DNA of 64,000 bases, taken from Nematostella vectensis (Eukaryota; Cnidaria; Anthozoa; Actiniaria; Edwardsiidae). Where the stretch lies: NCBI RefSeq assembly GCF_932526225.1, contig NC_064034.1, positions 16,070,887 to 16,134,886 of the forward strand. The letters are read 5' to 3'. The notes under the pieces are model-generated. The model was given only the letters and a program-made list of their open reading frames with translations, did no database searches and had not been told where the DNA came from. Of the stretch, positions 34,301 to 45,214 are shown in pieces; the stretch's first letter is position 1; each line of letters begins with the position of its first letter. The position numbers and the translations under genes were made by a program.

Positions 34301-37224
34301 TATTCTTTAAACAATTTAAATTATAATTCTTATACAGAGGGCCATGGCAGCATGTTCCCCATGGAATAATTAACCTTTTTCATACATACAACTTGAGAAG
34401 TTTGGGTGGTGGAGGAAGTACCAACTTCTTCTAACCCCCTTGTCTGCCAATAGTCTGGCATTTCTTTGTGCTAGACATAGAAAAAAAGAATTTCTTAGAA
34501 TGTTGCCAACTTGTGGATGCCAAAATGTTGTATCATCATTTAATATTTCTTTTCTAGTGAAAGAGCACCAAAGTGAATTTGACCAGCTTATTGAAAACAT
34601 TAGAAGCAGAAGGAATAAGGGGAATAGAGCAGGCAAGCGTATGGCTGGTAGTGATGCTAAAACAGATGATGATGGGAAACCTTCTACTGAGATTAAATTT
34701 GAGGGTTCTGGACAAATGGAAAAGGATGATAAAGCTTGTAGAAATAATAGCACTAATACTGGGGAGACGTCAGAGGAAATATGTGATGTGAAGAAAGGCC
34801 AGGAACCAAATATGGAATCAAGAGAAGGAGCTGGAACTTTAGAAGATGTGGTTGTCATAGATGACTCTACTAATGATACTGCAAGTAATGATACATCCAC
34901 TAATAAACCTCAATTAGAACCTGTTTGCATTTCCAACGCACCTTACCTGACAGATAATGGCGATGATATCTCTAATGCCGATGATATCTCTAATGCCGAT
35001 GATATCTCTAATGCCGATGAGATCTCTAATGCCGATGATATCTCTAATGCCACTGAAATGATTTCTGCACCTCATAAATCTGAACACAGCTTTGTGCCAT
35101 CTGCAACCTCATCCCCTGCAAGTGGGAAGCGGGATGATTCAGCTACTGGAAGTACTAGTAATATTCTGGAGCCTGAGAACTGTAAACACAACTTAGACAA
35201 TGAAATGAATGTGAGTGCTGTTGTATCTATGCTAGATGATGATGCCCCTGATGACAATGATGATACTCCCTGTTCCAGTGTTGATGAGGACAATGAGCTG
35301 ACACCTTCTCTAGGCCTTACTGGGAGTGACATGGTAATGTTAGAGCCGCATTGTCACCAGTTTACTTCCGGAGGTCCGACGGAAACCTAAACCGTTAAAA
35401 GAATCTTTTAAAATCTGAGATATTAAACAGGCCATCCGCTCTAAATTATCAATCACATCCTCAAAGAAACTTCCAATAAACACACTGCTTTCAAAATTTT
35501 AAAATATTTTTTGCGTTTCCCATTAAAAATCATCGGAGATTGTTACGTAATCGACCAGAAGTAAACTTGTGACAATGCGGCTTTTAATGTCTACCTTAGC
35601 ATGATTGAGCATAAATAACAATTTAGGATGACTTCTTGTGCCAGACCCTGCTACTGGTAGGCTCCCACCTCCATTCATGCAGCGGCACATTGGCACTCTC
35701 TCTTGAATACCTACGAACTCATGACTCAACATAGGATTCAGGATATTTTGCCGTTCCTCAGAGTCTCCTTTTCAAGCACCTTGTTAGGCGGGGAGCTGTC
35801 TCTCTAGGGAGGGGGGTAGGGTTAGGGTCGTTATTGCTTATCATGTTGATAATGAGAGGGTTCTTTTTTCTCATTATGCTAATTAGTGACACCCTTTGGA
35901 CTTAGACTTTCTATGAACATGGCTACTTGGAGTTTATCAAGAAAACAAGGTAGCAGGGGGATGGCTCATGTTTAACATTTGTTGTGAAAGGTGCCTGTTA
36001 ACCCATTGACTCCTGGCTTTTTTGGAGCTGAATTTACAAAAAACAGACTGAAAACAGATACCTCCCCCCCTATTCTGAGTTTTATACAGCCCGTCAAAGT
36101 CAAACACAGCTGCACCTAGTCAGCGGTATCCAAGCTTTCCAACAGTGCTTTGCGGTCCCCACTTTTAATCCCTCGTCGATGTGCTGAAGCCAGCACAAGT
36201 TGATGGTTGCTTGTATTTTTCATCAAAAATACAGCTATGAGCATATCAGGAGAGTGTCTCAGGGCATCATGAAGTCTTTTGGGGCATAATTGAGTGCTTT
36301 GCTTATGGATATTTGCAAGCAAAGGTGGATTCATGATGATTTTTTCTTGTTTGGCTTTGCCTTGATGAGAAAATAATTTTCTAATGAATCACCACAGCTC
36401 TCCTAAATGCTGTCTTTTCTGAAACCAAATTGATTCCAAAATTGTTTACACTGCTATTCTGGGTCTGTATGGCCTGGAATTGATTCGTTTGGCTTCGGGG
36501 TGAAAAGACTTATAAAAAACCATCTGACTTTTGGGAGAGGAGTGTTGACTGGCCCTCCCCTCGTGAATTTTCCCCTGGATCTCCCAGAATGCTTTGCAAT
36601 ACGTAAAGATATTTTCGTGGTTGTACAATCCTTCAAGGAATGGACATTGTGTTTTGAGGCCAAGGAAATGTACCTGAAGGATCAGAATAAAGGTATCTAT
36701 TTGTGTCTTGAGCTGTGTTTGCTGATCTCTCTCTCTTGTGTGGTATTTTGAGCGTTTTATTGAGAGGGGTGATTCTGCTTTTCTCTCCTTGTTCGATTTG
36801 AGATTTGTCAAAGAACCTGTGCTATTATTTGGCTTAAGAGTAGATGCCAACACCTTGGTTGGATGCATATCTGCAAGACCATTTATCCCTTAGACTGATG
36901 CCTGAGTATCTTCATCTTGTTGTGTTTATTTTGAATTTATGAATTTTTTGGGTTGTGGGTACTTCCCAAAGCCGGTACAGGCCGGTTGAGGGGTCAATGT
37001 GTTAAATTAAGGTTTAAAATTTAAGTATTCATTGACCAATAATTTAGAACTTGTGATAGTGGCTGCTAAGGGAGGGTGTTCGCCTACAGTATTGTAGCTA
37101 ATTTTTGTCATCTTTTTGTCCAAAGGAGGAAGATGCTGAAAGTGAGGAAGATGCCTACTCACTGAACAGCAGTCCAATTGTTGCCATTGCGACCAGGAGG
37201 AAGAAATTATTTGATAATAGCTAG
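28342..37224 (+). CDS. RAD18: RAD18, E3 ubiquitin ligase of post-replication repair, 680 aa
   Basis: Thirteen exons, all GT-AG and phase-consistent: 28342-28407, 28516-28597, 29270-29331, 29412-29482, 30012-30114, 30718-30904, 31505-31616, 32069-32227, 33102-33216, 33426-33578, 34048-34105, 34558-35333 and 37126-37224 (2043 nt). Exons 2-3 form the RING (LLRCSICFEYF, HNYCSVCI, TQCPTC). Exon 7 is the UBZ4 finger (ECPVCGELI, SHLDLCL). Exons 9-10 hold the SAP domain (LPKLVYTLLSDKQLKQKL) and EYVTLYNAQCDS. Exons 11-12 give the RAD6-binding helix (EHQSEFDQLIENIRS). RAD18 with RAD6 mono-ubiquitinates PCNA to recruit translesion polymerases. At 680 aa it is longer than human (495), mainly from the acidic exon 12. 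If intron 12 is retained, translation ends at 35390 instead. AATAAA lies at 37426. Confidence 0.94.
32457..32515 (+). pseudogene. Decayed duplicate of RAD18 exon 8 3' end, copy 1
   Basis: Matches 32176-32235 (exon 8 end plus donor), including atcaa-ccaa, ccagMtcacccttg and aacagcttcatgta, but the donor reads GTAGAA rather than GTAAGA and the frame is disrupted. Confidence 0.8.
32650..32994. mobile_element. 345-bp TIR element with subterminal repeats, in RAD18 intron 8
   Basis: Ends are CAGGGCTTCTGGAATT and its complement, and CAAATA flanks both sides. The interior has at least six copies of a motif close to CGCGTAATTTGGC in both halves, as expected for transposase-binding subterminal repeats. 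The hAT-like label is inference. Confidence 0.78.
33003..33058 (+). pseudogene. Decayed duplicate of RAD18 exon 8 3' end, copy 2
   Basis: Matches exon 8 around 32190-32230 (ccaaagaccagcccaacctt, gcgatg, agggt, acagctt). It sits immediately right of the TIR element and 44 bases before the acceptor of exon 9. Confidence 0.65.
34962..35051 (+). repeat. Coding 18-bp repeat in RAD18 exon 12
   Basis: Five in-frame units of gatgatatctctaatgcc encode Asp-Asp-Ile-Ser-Asn-Ala, with one unit changed to Asp-Glu. Near-identical DNA between units implies recent expansion inside the acidic C-terminal region. Confidence 0.95.
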
Positions 37225-37425
37225 TTAAGTATCCAGTAGATATCTGCAAGACTTGGCTATGTTAGATGCTTCCAACATTTTAAAACACATCTTTTTGATA
37301 TGATGATGAACAGATCTTGACAACAACAAAATCATATAGAAAAAGATGGCTATGGTATATTGATACACCTGATTTCATCAATTTAAGTGGAAAAAAAATA
37401 CTCTTGTTAAAATCCTGTGTGTTGT

Positions 37426-37431
37426 AATAAA
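37426..37431 (+). terminator. Poly(A) signal of RAD18
   Basis: AATAAA about 200 bases after the RAD18 stop at 37224. Confidence 0.6.
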
Positions 37432-37554
37432 TACAAGGGTAAAATTGTTTTAATGGGCAGAAGCTTAGGCATGGTTTGGATGCCATACTTTTCATGTACC
37501 TTCTAAATGCAAATGCATACAAAGTTGGTTGTTTTATCACCATTTGCATACAGG

Positions 37555-37700
37555 ATGTAGCAGGGGGTGAGGCATTTGGGGCACCTGCCCTCCTCCCCCT
37601 TGTTGGGTATATGGGTATCTGACCAGTAGGGGCATGGCTGTGCCTCCTCCCCTCCCCCCGATATGTTCTAAATGTTTCTCTATCATGCCCTCCCCCACAA
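37555..37700. repeat. Dispersed GC-rich repeat, second copy
   Basis: Begins gtagcagggggtgagg and contains taggggcatggctgtgcc, matching 18535-18640. Confidence 0.6.
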
Positions 37701-38035
37701 AAATATTTCAAGGCTGGCTACAGCCATGACATTTGAGATGGCACATGAAAAGAGAGCCATCTAAACTTAGGCTAAGGCTAAGGCCGTCTCAAATGTCAGA
37801 GCTGTAGCTTAGGCTCATCCTAAGTGAGTGGTCATCCCAGATAGAGAGGAGAAGTCAACAAGTCATAGCATATTTATTTTATTGCACTTGGGTTAGCCAC
37901 AGCTTGAAGCCTTTAAAACTTTGTCTATTTTACAATGATCTTATAATCTCTTGGAGACCAATATTATCCAGTGGAAAAAAACAAAACAAATAAGTGGTCT
38001 ATACATATAAATGCTTGTTGAGTAATTCTTTTAAG

Positions 38036-38215
38036 GTTGGTTCTCACTTGGAAGTAAGCGCAAGGGGAACCCACATAGTTTTCCGATTCTCACTATAACA
38101 TAAGTGCAAGAGAATGAGACTGCTTGATTTTTTGTGCTTGTGTTTGACCGATTCTCACTTTGCGCTTCAGTTTGCACTTCCACTTGCGTCCTAGTGAGAA
38201 CAAACTTTTACCGTT
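38036..38215. mobile_element. 180-bp foldback element
   Basis: gttggttctcacttggaagt at the left is mirrored by cacttcc and agtgagaacaaac at the right, and inner gattctcact blocks are also repeated. No clear target duplication. Confidence 0.6.
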
Positions 38216-39436
38216 ATTAATATAATCATAAAAGACGATTGAGTTCTCAAGTATAAATTCAATTTATGAGGTACTAATATTATACAACGTAGAAAGTTAG
38301 CCAATAAGCAGGAGAGAATGGCTGTTTTGATTGACACAATGGTATGATGAGCTTTTCTTTGCCTCGTCGCTCATTGATTCACTACAAGTTGTCAAGATGG
38401 CCACACTAACCACTGTTGTACTGTAGCTAGCAGAAAATTCATTACATTTGTCAATTTTCTTCGAAAGATCTTCCAAAGTTAAAAAGATTCCAAAAAGTCA
38501 GAATTTCGGAAGTGGATCATAAAACAAAATGCGATAGGCAGTGAGTGGGCGATTTTTTTATAATTTTTGGATTTGTTTAACTTTACAAGATCCCTTACTA
38601 ATTTAAAAGGCATGTGTAAAGGGATGTCTATTTAAATAGCTACCAAACACACAAGGATTTAATTTCTATTTTCTAAAATTTATATGGAGGCATAAAAATA
38701 CCAGAGATATTTTGTTAAAATTAAAAAAAAAAAAAATGAAAAATACTTTGACATTCTGAACAGAGATCTTTGTAGACAATTTTTTTTACATTGATTCTTT
38801 GCCATTTCCACATATACTATTATCCAAGATTTTGAAGTGATGCACACAAATAAAATGCAAGCTTTTTTATATACAAAAAATAAAAACATCAAAAAGACCT
38901 GTGTATAAAAACAACTTTAGCAAATTTACCTTAAAATGAATGACAAAAATACAGAAAAAGTTAAAATCTCTTATAAGAACTGAAGAGAGGGACTTAGCAA
39001 AGGGAGAGCTCAGGCGCCCCCCTCTTTTGGGATATTTAGAAAATGGGAAATGTCTCATGAACAGCCTTATAAATAGGCATATTAATCCATTAATCCATTG
39101 ATAATTTTCTAAAATTGTAGGTGAGTGTTCAAAATAAAACTGAAATAAGTTTTGAGCCAGATCCAGAGTTTTGTAGTGATGACGTGACATTATATTGAGA
39201 TCACCAACTCGTCTTGCCCTGTCTCCCTTTGAACTAGTTTTTTCCTTCACTGAATGAAAGAGCTGCTTGTGATGTAGAGGGATATCTTTTTTTTTTTACA
39301 AAAGCTCATTTTTTCCAGTCTTTGTAGCCCCAAAAACAGGCTCTTGGCCATACAAGTTATGAAATAGCAGATTGCATCAGCTAAAATTGGAAGATAGTCT
39401 ATCAAATGTCACACTCTCTTTTTAGACATGTGCATG

Positions 39437-42096
39437 TCATGTGCTCTCATCATGGCTTGCACCATTTCCAATGTATTCAGTGGGTGTGGTGGATGGCCCT
39501 GCTTCGTAGCTTCCTTCAGAAAGGCCTGGACTATTTCTATCAGGACTGCATGAAGAAGTATGTTCAGGTTTCAAGAGTTTATAGTCTGTTATAATAACAG
39601 TAACATTCCCTACTGTGACAGCCATGTGCTGGGCACTGCTACGATCAACATTCTGTAGTCTTGGCCTGTTGAGTTGGAAGGCAAAAATTGTCATTTTGTA
39701 CATCTTGTTATGGTAGTGCTCATTAGATACCCTGAGGGGGGAGGGGAATTTTGGCAATCATTTTACATATTTGGTATATTTCCTTTTATATGCAACAGGG
39801 CAACCAAAGAACAGTAAGAAAAAGAAACATAAACAACAACACTGTAAACTGGACACCCTAGTTTCTCAAATTTCATCTTCAAAATCACTTTACAAATGTT
39901 TCATTTTGCATTTTCTTGACCACAAAACTAAAGCTACCCTGGTTCCCGAACTTTGATTGTAGCTAGCTTGAATTTACCAGAGATGTTGAATGCTTTTCAA
40001 AGCAGTCAGCCTTAGAAACTGAGAGAGGTCAAGATTTTAACCAGGGTAAATTAAAGTATTATTTTTTCCATGTTTATTTAGAAAGAAATTGTCAACTTGA
40101 CATACAGGTCCATGATACATTATAATTTAGTTTCCAGGAAGGTTTGCCTTGGGGGGGGGGGGGGGGGGGATGGTTGGGTGGGTGGGGAGGACATACAGAA
40201 ATTTGACAATAACTAAAGAAATGGTTTGTTTTCATGTACTCCTTACCTCATTTTCTTTAAAGGTCTTTTGCTAGGAGCTTTTTTCAGACCTGGAATGTTT
40301 GGTATGTACTTGTGTGCTACTTGTTGAGCTACAAGATGTGCATTTATTCTAGGTTTCCTGAAGATACAGAAAATGAGATATGAGTTGGAAGCTTGCTGGG
40401 CTAAAGAATGTGCCTTTTTTCAAGGTTTTCTATAGATAGGGGGAATTAGTTACAAGTTAGGGTCATGTTAAATATCATGTTCTAATACAATGCTTTTGAG
40501 AGTGTAACAAAATAGATTTAAATGCTGAGAGCTGTACACTTTTAATAGGGCCCTGCGGAATGGCACACATCTATCAGCAGGCCATGAAATGGAATATCTT
40601 GCTGATAGCGCAAGAAGCAGTAACAGTATGCACAATTTTGGAAAAAGGGCCCATAATAACGTGTTTGTATAACTTACACGAGTAAAACTGGTGCACAAGG
40701 CAAAGACTCAGTAAAACAGTGTGTATTTATTGTTAGTAAGCACTGTCAATGAGGGTGGTCACTGCCAGAGAGGTTATTGTTCCCCCAAGGTTTTTTAACA
40801 TTAGTAAAACACAACTTTAAGAGAAGGGACCTCTGGTTTAATGTTCATATCTGACACAAACTTCAGTCAAGGCTAGTTGTTCTTTTATCCAAAAAGAGAC
40901 TTCTCTATATATTAGAAAACCAAAAATATATGAACTATGTAAGAAATGCAACCCTGCTCTTAAGAAGGAGGAGAAATATTTTACCAAGGAGCAGAATCTC
41001 ATGTTTAAATTCTTTTGCTAGTATTCATATCCTGTTGTTATGTTCAAGCCATACCATGGGGATCAGTAGCCTGGAAATCAAAATAACCTTTCGCCTTTAA
41101 AAAAGTGTTAATAGGAGCGGTCGTAAATCATTATTTTTGTTACAGTTCAGTGGTATTGCAGGTTGATATCAGCTTAGACTGGGGATGGAATGGAGGAGAG
41201 ATTAATCGCTTTTAGAATTCTACAGATCAGGAGCAGGACTTATTATGATATATCTACTTATTCTGTTCTCTGCGTTGTTATGCTATAAAAACATAATTTT
41301 GAATTCATAATCACCCTCGAAAAATCAGCAAATCAAAACATTGCAATGCAAGACTTTTCGTAATACACACAAAATCAAGACAGATGAACACACCAAAACC
41401 ATTTCCGCCTTAAAAAAATAAAACAAGCTTTACAAGAAATTGCTCAAATCTTTAAGGCTTGACAGAAAATTCGTTCGATTAAAGAATACCATTCAAGTGC
41501 TTCTAGGATGCTATTTTAATGTTTGCATGTACATATCACGCGTTGTGAGCAATACTATTTGAGTGGCTTCCCTACCTTGTAGATGTGCCTTTTCTCACGT
41601 CACACATAGAACATTTAAAAGCTTCAGATGTGTTCCTATATGTACAGACACTACAATCCCAGTAAGCTTCTTCAGATATCTGCCTTACAGGTTTATATTT
41701 CAATCTGTGGAAACAAAAACGATAGACGTGTCAGACAGTCGATACCCCACAAATAGACGACCGGGGGCTTTTGACGCCGCTTGATTATCGCGCTGGAGAA
41801 CTCGAGTATTCAACCATCGCTGGATTAAAGCTCCAAAATAACTCCTAATACTGCTAAACCGACAACCGAGTGTCACAACCATATCGATTCTATTCCAACA
41901 TCTGCGGTACTGTAGCCCAGCTGAATTTTGAAGTAACGCTGACCCAGTTTGACGCTAGACCACGCGGTGTGTTTCCCGCGATTAATTCTTGCTTTTAAGA
42001 TATAGGGAGCGTGTATTGGCTCCATTAGGGGCTAGTTGGAACGGTCAAGTGGTGGACCTACTTGCTTGGACTTCTCTTGTCACCTTTTTCTTCCAT
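39437..42096 (-). CDS. RYBP: RYBP/YAF2 homologue, PRC1 Polycomb subunit, 167 aa
   Basis: Four exons on the minus strand: 42062-42096 (35 nt), 41576-41704, 40247-40357 and 39437-39665, total 504 nt with all junction phases matching. Exon 1 encodes [11 protein letters not shown] and a split Lys. Exon 2 carries the RanBP2-type zinc finger ([20 protein letters not shown], then CDVRKGTST). Exon 3 has [14 protein letters not shown], and exon 4 the RING1-binding region ([28 protein letters not shown]) followed by a Ser-rich tail. RYBP/YAF2 joins variant PRC1, binds RING1/2 and ubiquitinated H2A through the finger, and stimulates H2AK119 ubiquitination. A single invertebrate gene usually represents both vertebrate paralogues, so the symbol is a family label. 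Exon 1 was chosen because its donor, phase and sequence all fit. Confidence 0.94.
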
Positions 42097-42611
42097 ATCT
42101 CGAAGAACTCGATGATATTGGCAGTGCCATGCAGAGCCCGTGAAAGCAAGCAAGAGTTGATGTCTGTGGCCCGGCAATCTTCGAGCCAATCACACACCAC
42201 CCAATCCCAGACCCCCTCCGAGACTCTGTGTGCAACTTATTTCCATAATATATTAAAACACAGGAAACCCGAGAGCCCCCCGCTATCCTTTTATTGCAAA
42301 TGACACCGTTGATTTATCAATTCAACATTCGATATCACAGTTAGATCAAAGTAAACTAATAAAGTAATGTTTTTTCTAACTGCACATTATTTCTCAGTGT
42401 CTGTAAATGAATGAATGTTCCTGATGACTCGCAAAGATTTTTAAACTTAAGACATGCTGTGCCCTTTCGCCACTCTTTCTCAACGACTTACCTACCCTTG
42501 GTCTCATTCATGATCTTCTTTCCCAGTAAAAATAGCATTTAGTGTTTTTTTTCCATTTTGAAGTTCTCTTAACTTTATTCATTTCAGGATTTTTCCCGGG
42601 AGCGAGCGGAA

Positions 42612-42765
42612 GAGCAATAATGATAATGTAAAAATAGTAATAATGATGGTAATAATGATGATGATAATAAATATGATAATGACAACAACAACAACAACAA
42701 CAATAATAATAATGATGATGATGATGATGATGATGATAATAATAATAATGATATTGATGGTAATT
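42612..42765. repeat. Trinucleotide microsatellite cluster
   Basis: Runs of aat, gat/atg and caa triplets. ORFs across it read poly-His/Tyr or poly-Met/Ile and are artefacts. Confidence 0.95.
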
Positions 42766-43011
42766 ATAAGAATACCAAGGCAAGAGCCAGCTTTAGGGAC
42801 TGCGCGAAGCTTAATTCTAAGGCGGCCGATTGGCCGAGGACACCCCTACTAAGCACACGTACAGGGTTGGCTCTCATGGCCAAGGTTCAGTTGAAAACTG
42901 AGTCAGGCGTCAACAATGGTGTCAACACTGTGACAACCTACATCATCAGAACACAAAGCAAGAGATCTCCTTTTTATTCATTAAACAATTGCTTTACATG
43001 CACAGTTAGCA

Positions 43012-43212
43012 GTACCCTGGGCACCAGACCCTCCAGGCATCTCTCGTCCAGTGACGCTTAGTCAAAATGCCTTGACGATCGAAGCGAGGAACGAATTTGT
43101 ATTTCTGGAACTGAAAAAGAGCTAACCGCCCGCCCAGAGCCTCGTCGCGGTATTTTGGCTGAGCGTCACTAGTGACGTCTCTTTTAAGAGAAGTCTGGAG
43201 GCACTGGTACCC
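43012..43212. mobile_element. 200-bp foldback element
   Basis: Left arm gtaccctgggcaccagaccc and gtccagtgacgct are mirrored by right arm agcgtcactagtgac and tctggaggcactggtac. A single left-arm-like copy is at 43569-43665. Confidence 0.7.
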
Positions 43213-43568
43213 CGTGTAAGTTAGCAGCATCTGGTTGTTCCAATATCAATCCCTACCTCAGTAGTTCAAAATCAAGATATATTGAATGAACGTCGACTAT
43301 AGGATAGCCTGTGCGACCTTCGAGGACTGAGGGAAATATTCCCCCGGAGAGAGTTCAATGTTTTTACCCGAAACTGCTAAAAGTTTCCTGCACAATCAGT
43401 GCTCCAGATCAATGTGATCTCCCTTGGCTTTTTTAAGTATTGTGAATAACAAATGCTTACGAGACAACTAACTTTTTCCTGTCATGGGTCACGTGTTCAC
43501 ATTTGTGACACTGCGCATGCAGCCGCCATTTTACGCTCCCGCATAGTACTGGGCCATCATCATCTAAC

Positions 43569-43665
43569 GTACCCTGGGAACCCGGGCCTCCAGACTTCTC
43601 TCGTCCAGTGACGCTCAGCCAAAATGCCGCGACGAGCGAAGCGAGGAGGCTCTGAGCGGGCGAGT
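43569..43665. repeat. Solo arm of the foldback family
   Basis: Carries gtaccctgggaacccgggcc, ctctcgtccagtgacgctca and caaaatgcc in the same order as the left half of 43012-43212. Confidence 0.65.
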
Positions 43666-43964
43666 ACATCTAACGGACATCTGCTAATTCAAGTGAGTAA
43701 TCGAGTTAAGTAATCGAGAAACTGGAACAGACTTCCATTTTAGATGGATATCTTAAAGCTTTCTTTCTTTTGCACATAGACCCTTATGTTAAAATGCAAA
43801 CAATAACAAATAAATGGCTGATTGACGATCTTTAAATAAGCCAATAGAAGTTAATGTATTTTGTTCGACTCGGTGTTATGTAGGGGCGTAAATAGGCGGT
43901 TTTAGTTGTTGTGAATATATTCCGGTGCTAGTGTGAATGCGGCATATGCTAAACTTTGTACGTA

Positions 43965-44510
43965 CGTTATACGCATGCTCCTTCGCGATGATGCAGAAGC
44001 ATAAACGATGTGCGCATGCTCTCTACGTGATGCCGCAGAAGCATAAACGATGTGCGCATGCTCTCCACGTGATGCCGCAGAGGCATACACGATGTGCGCA
44101 TGCTCTCCACGTGATGCCGCAGAGGCATACACGATGTGCGCATGCTTTCCACGTGATGCCGCAGAGACATACACGATGTGCGCATGCTCTCCACATGATG
44201 CCGCAGAGACATACACGATGTGCGCATGCTCTCCACATGATGCCGCAGAGACATACACGATGTGCGCATGCTCTCCACGTGATGCCGCAGAGGAATACAC
44301 GATGTGCGCATGCTCTCCACATGATGCCGCAGAGGCATACACGATGTGCGCATGCTCTCCACGTGATGCCGCAGAGGCATACACGATGTGCGCATGCTCT
44401 CCACATGATGCCGCAGAGACATACACGATGTGCGCATGCTCTCCACGTGATGCCGCAGAGACATACACGATGTGCGCACGCTCTCCACGTGATGCCAAAG
44501 ATGCATACAC
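43965..44510. repeat. 42-bp minisatellite
   Basis: About 13 units of tgcgcatgctctccacgtga followed by tgccgcagaggcatacacgatg. Variation is mainly g/a changes (aggcat or agacat, cacgtg or cacatg). The period is a multiple of three, so ORFs of up to 228 codons are open in several frames on both strands. Confidence 0.95.
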
Positions 44511-45214
44511 GCGGTGTTTATCTTGAGTACGAATGGACACTTTGTGTCGTTGTGGACTAGAGCTTATGTTGGCAAGTCTTGGACTCAACAGAGCTCATCC
44601 GTAAATACGCTGATTAACCTAATAAAGTACGAATGCATTAAAAAAAAATACCTCTTATCACGCTAAGCGTGCCAGGTCGCTCTTTATGTGAAAGAGATAT
44701 AAAAGCTGACTTCTCACAATAAATGCACGTTATCTAACGAATAATTAAGTAACTTGCATTGATACCGTGACTGCCCGTGAGGGGTAGTGTGATCTGGTGA
44801 GGCTATAATCGGTTATATTCTACTCTTACTCCCATGAGCTCTTGCGTCATTATATCTACACTAAGCGGGAGTCGATCTCCAGGTCCAGAGGGGTGGTAGC
44901 GGGCCCGCCCGTGGGGGGTAGTGTCAACTTTTCATCACCCTGGGTTAAAAACACAAGATTAATACGAATTCCATACCAGGTTCACTATAAAACGCTTCAA
45001 TAAAAGTTATGGATAAAAGTACAAATCATTGCCTCTGTATAAAAGCTTGCATATGCGAGAAGAAGACTGGGTTCAAAAACTTGCTAAAAGGATTTGGGAA
45101 TTGTTTCGTTGAAAAGGAATTGTGTTTTCCTTGTCAAGAATATTGTGTAGTTGTTTTGTTGAAAAATCCTACTAGAATTGGACAAGATTAAATAGACATA
45201 ACAATCAAACTTAC

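Larger units (their letters stand above)
37225..39436. other. Convergent intergenic region between RAD18 and RYBP
   Basis: Holds the RAD18 poly(A) signal AATAAA at 37426-37431, the GC-rich repeat at 37555-37700, a short inverted repeat near 37725-37800 and the foldback element at 38036-38215. No gene seen. Confidence 0.5.
42097..45214. other. Region between RYBP start and the last recognised exon of the stabilin-like gene
   Basis: Contains simple repeats (about 42612-42765), a foldback element at 43012-43212, a single arm of it at 43569-43665 and a 42-bp minisatellite at 43965-44510. The missing 3' exons of the stabilin-like gene may be here, but I could not identify them. Confidence 0.45.

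Noticed and set aside
43902-44588. Overlapping ORFs of up to 228 codons on both strands
   Set aside because: All fall in the 42-bp minisatellite and change frame freely without stops.
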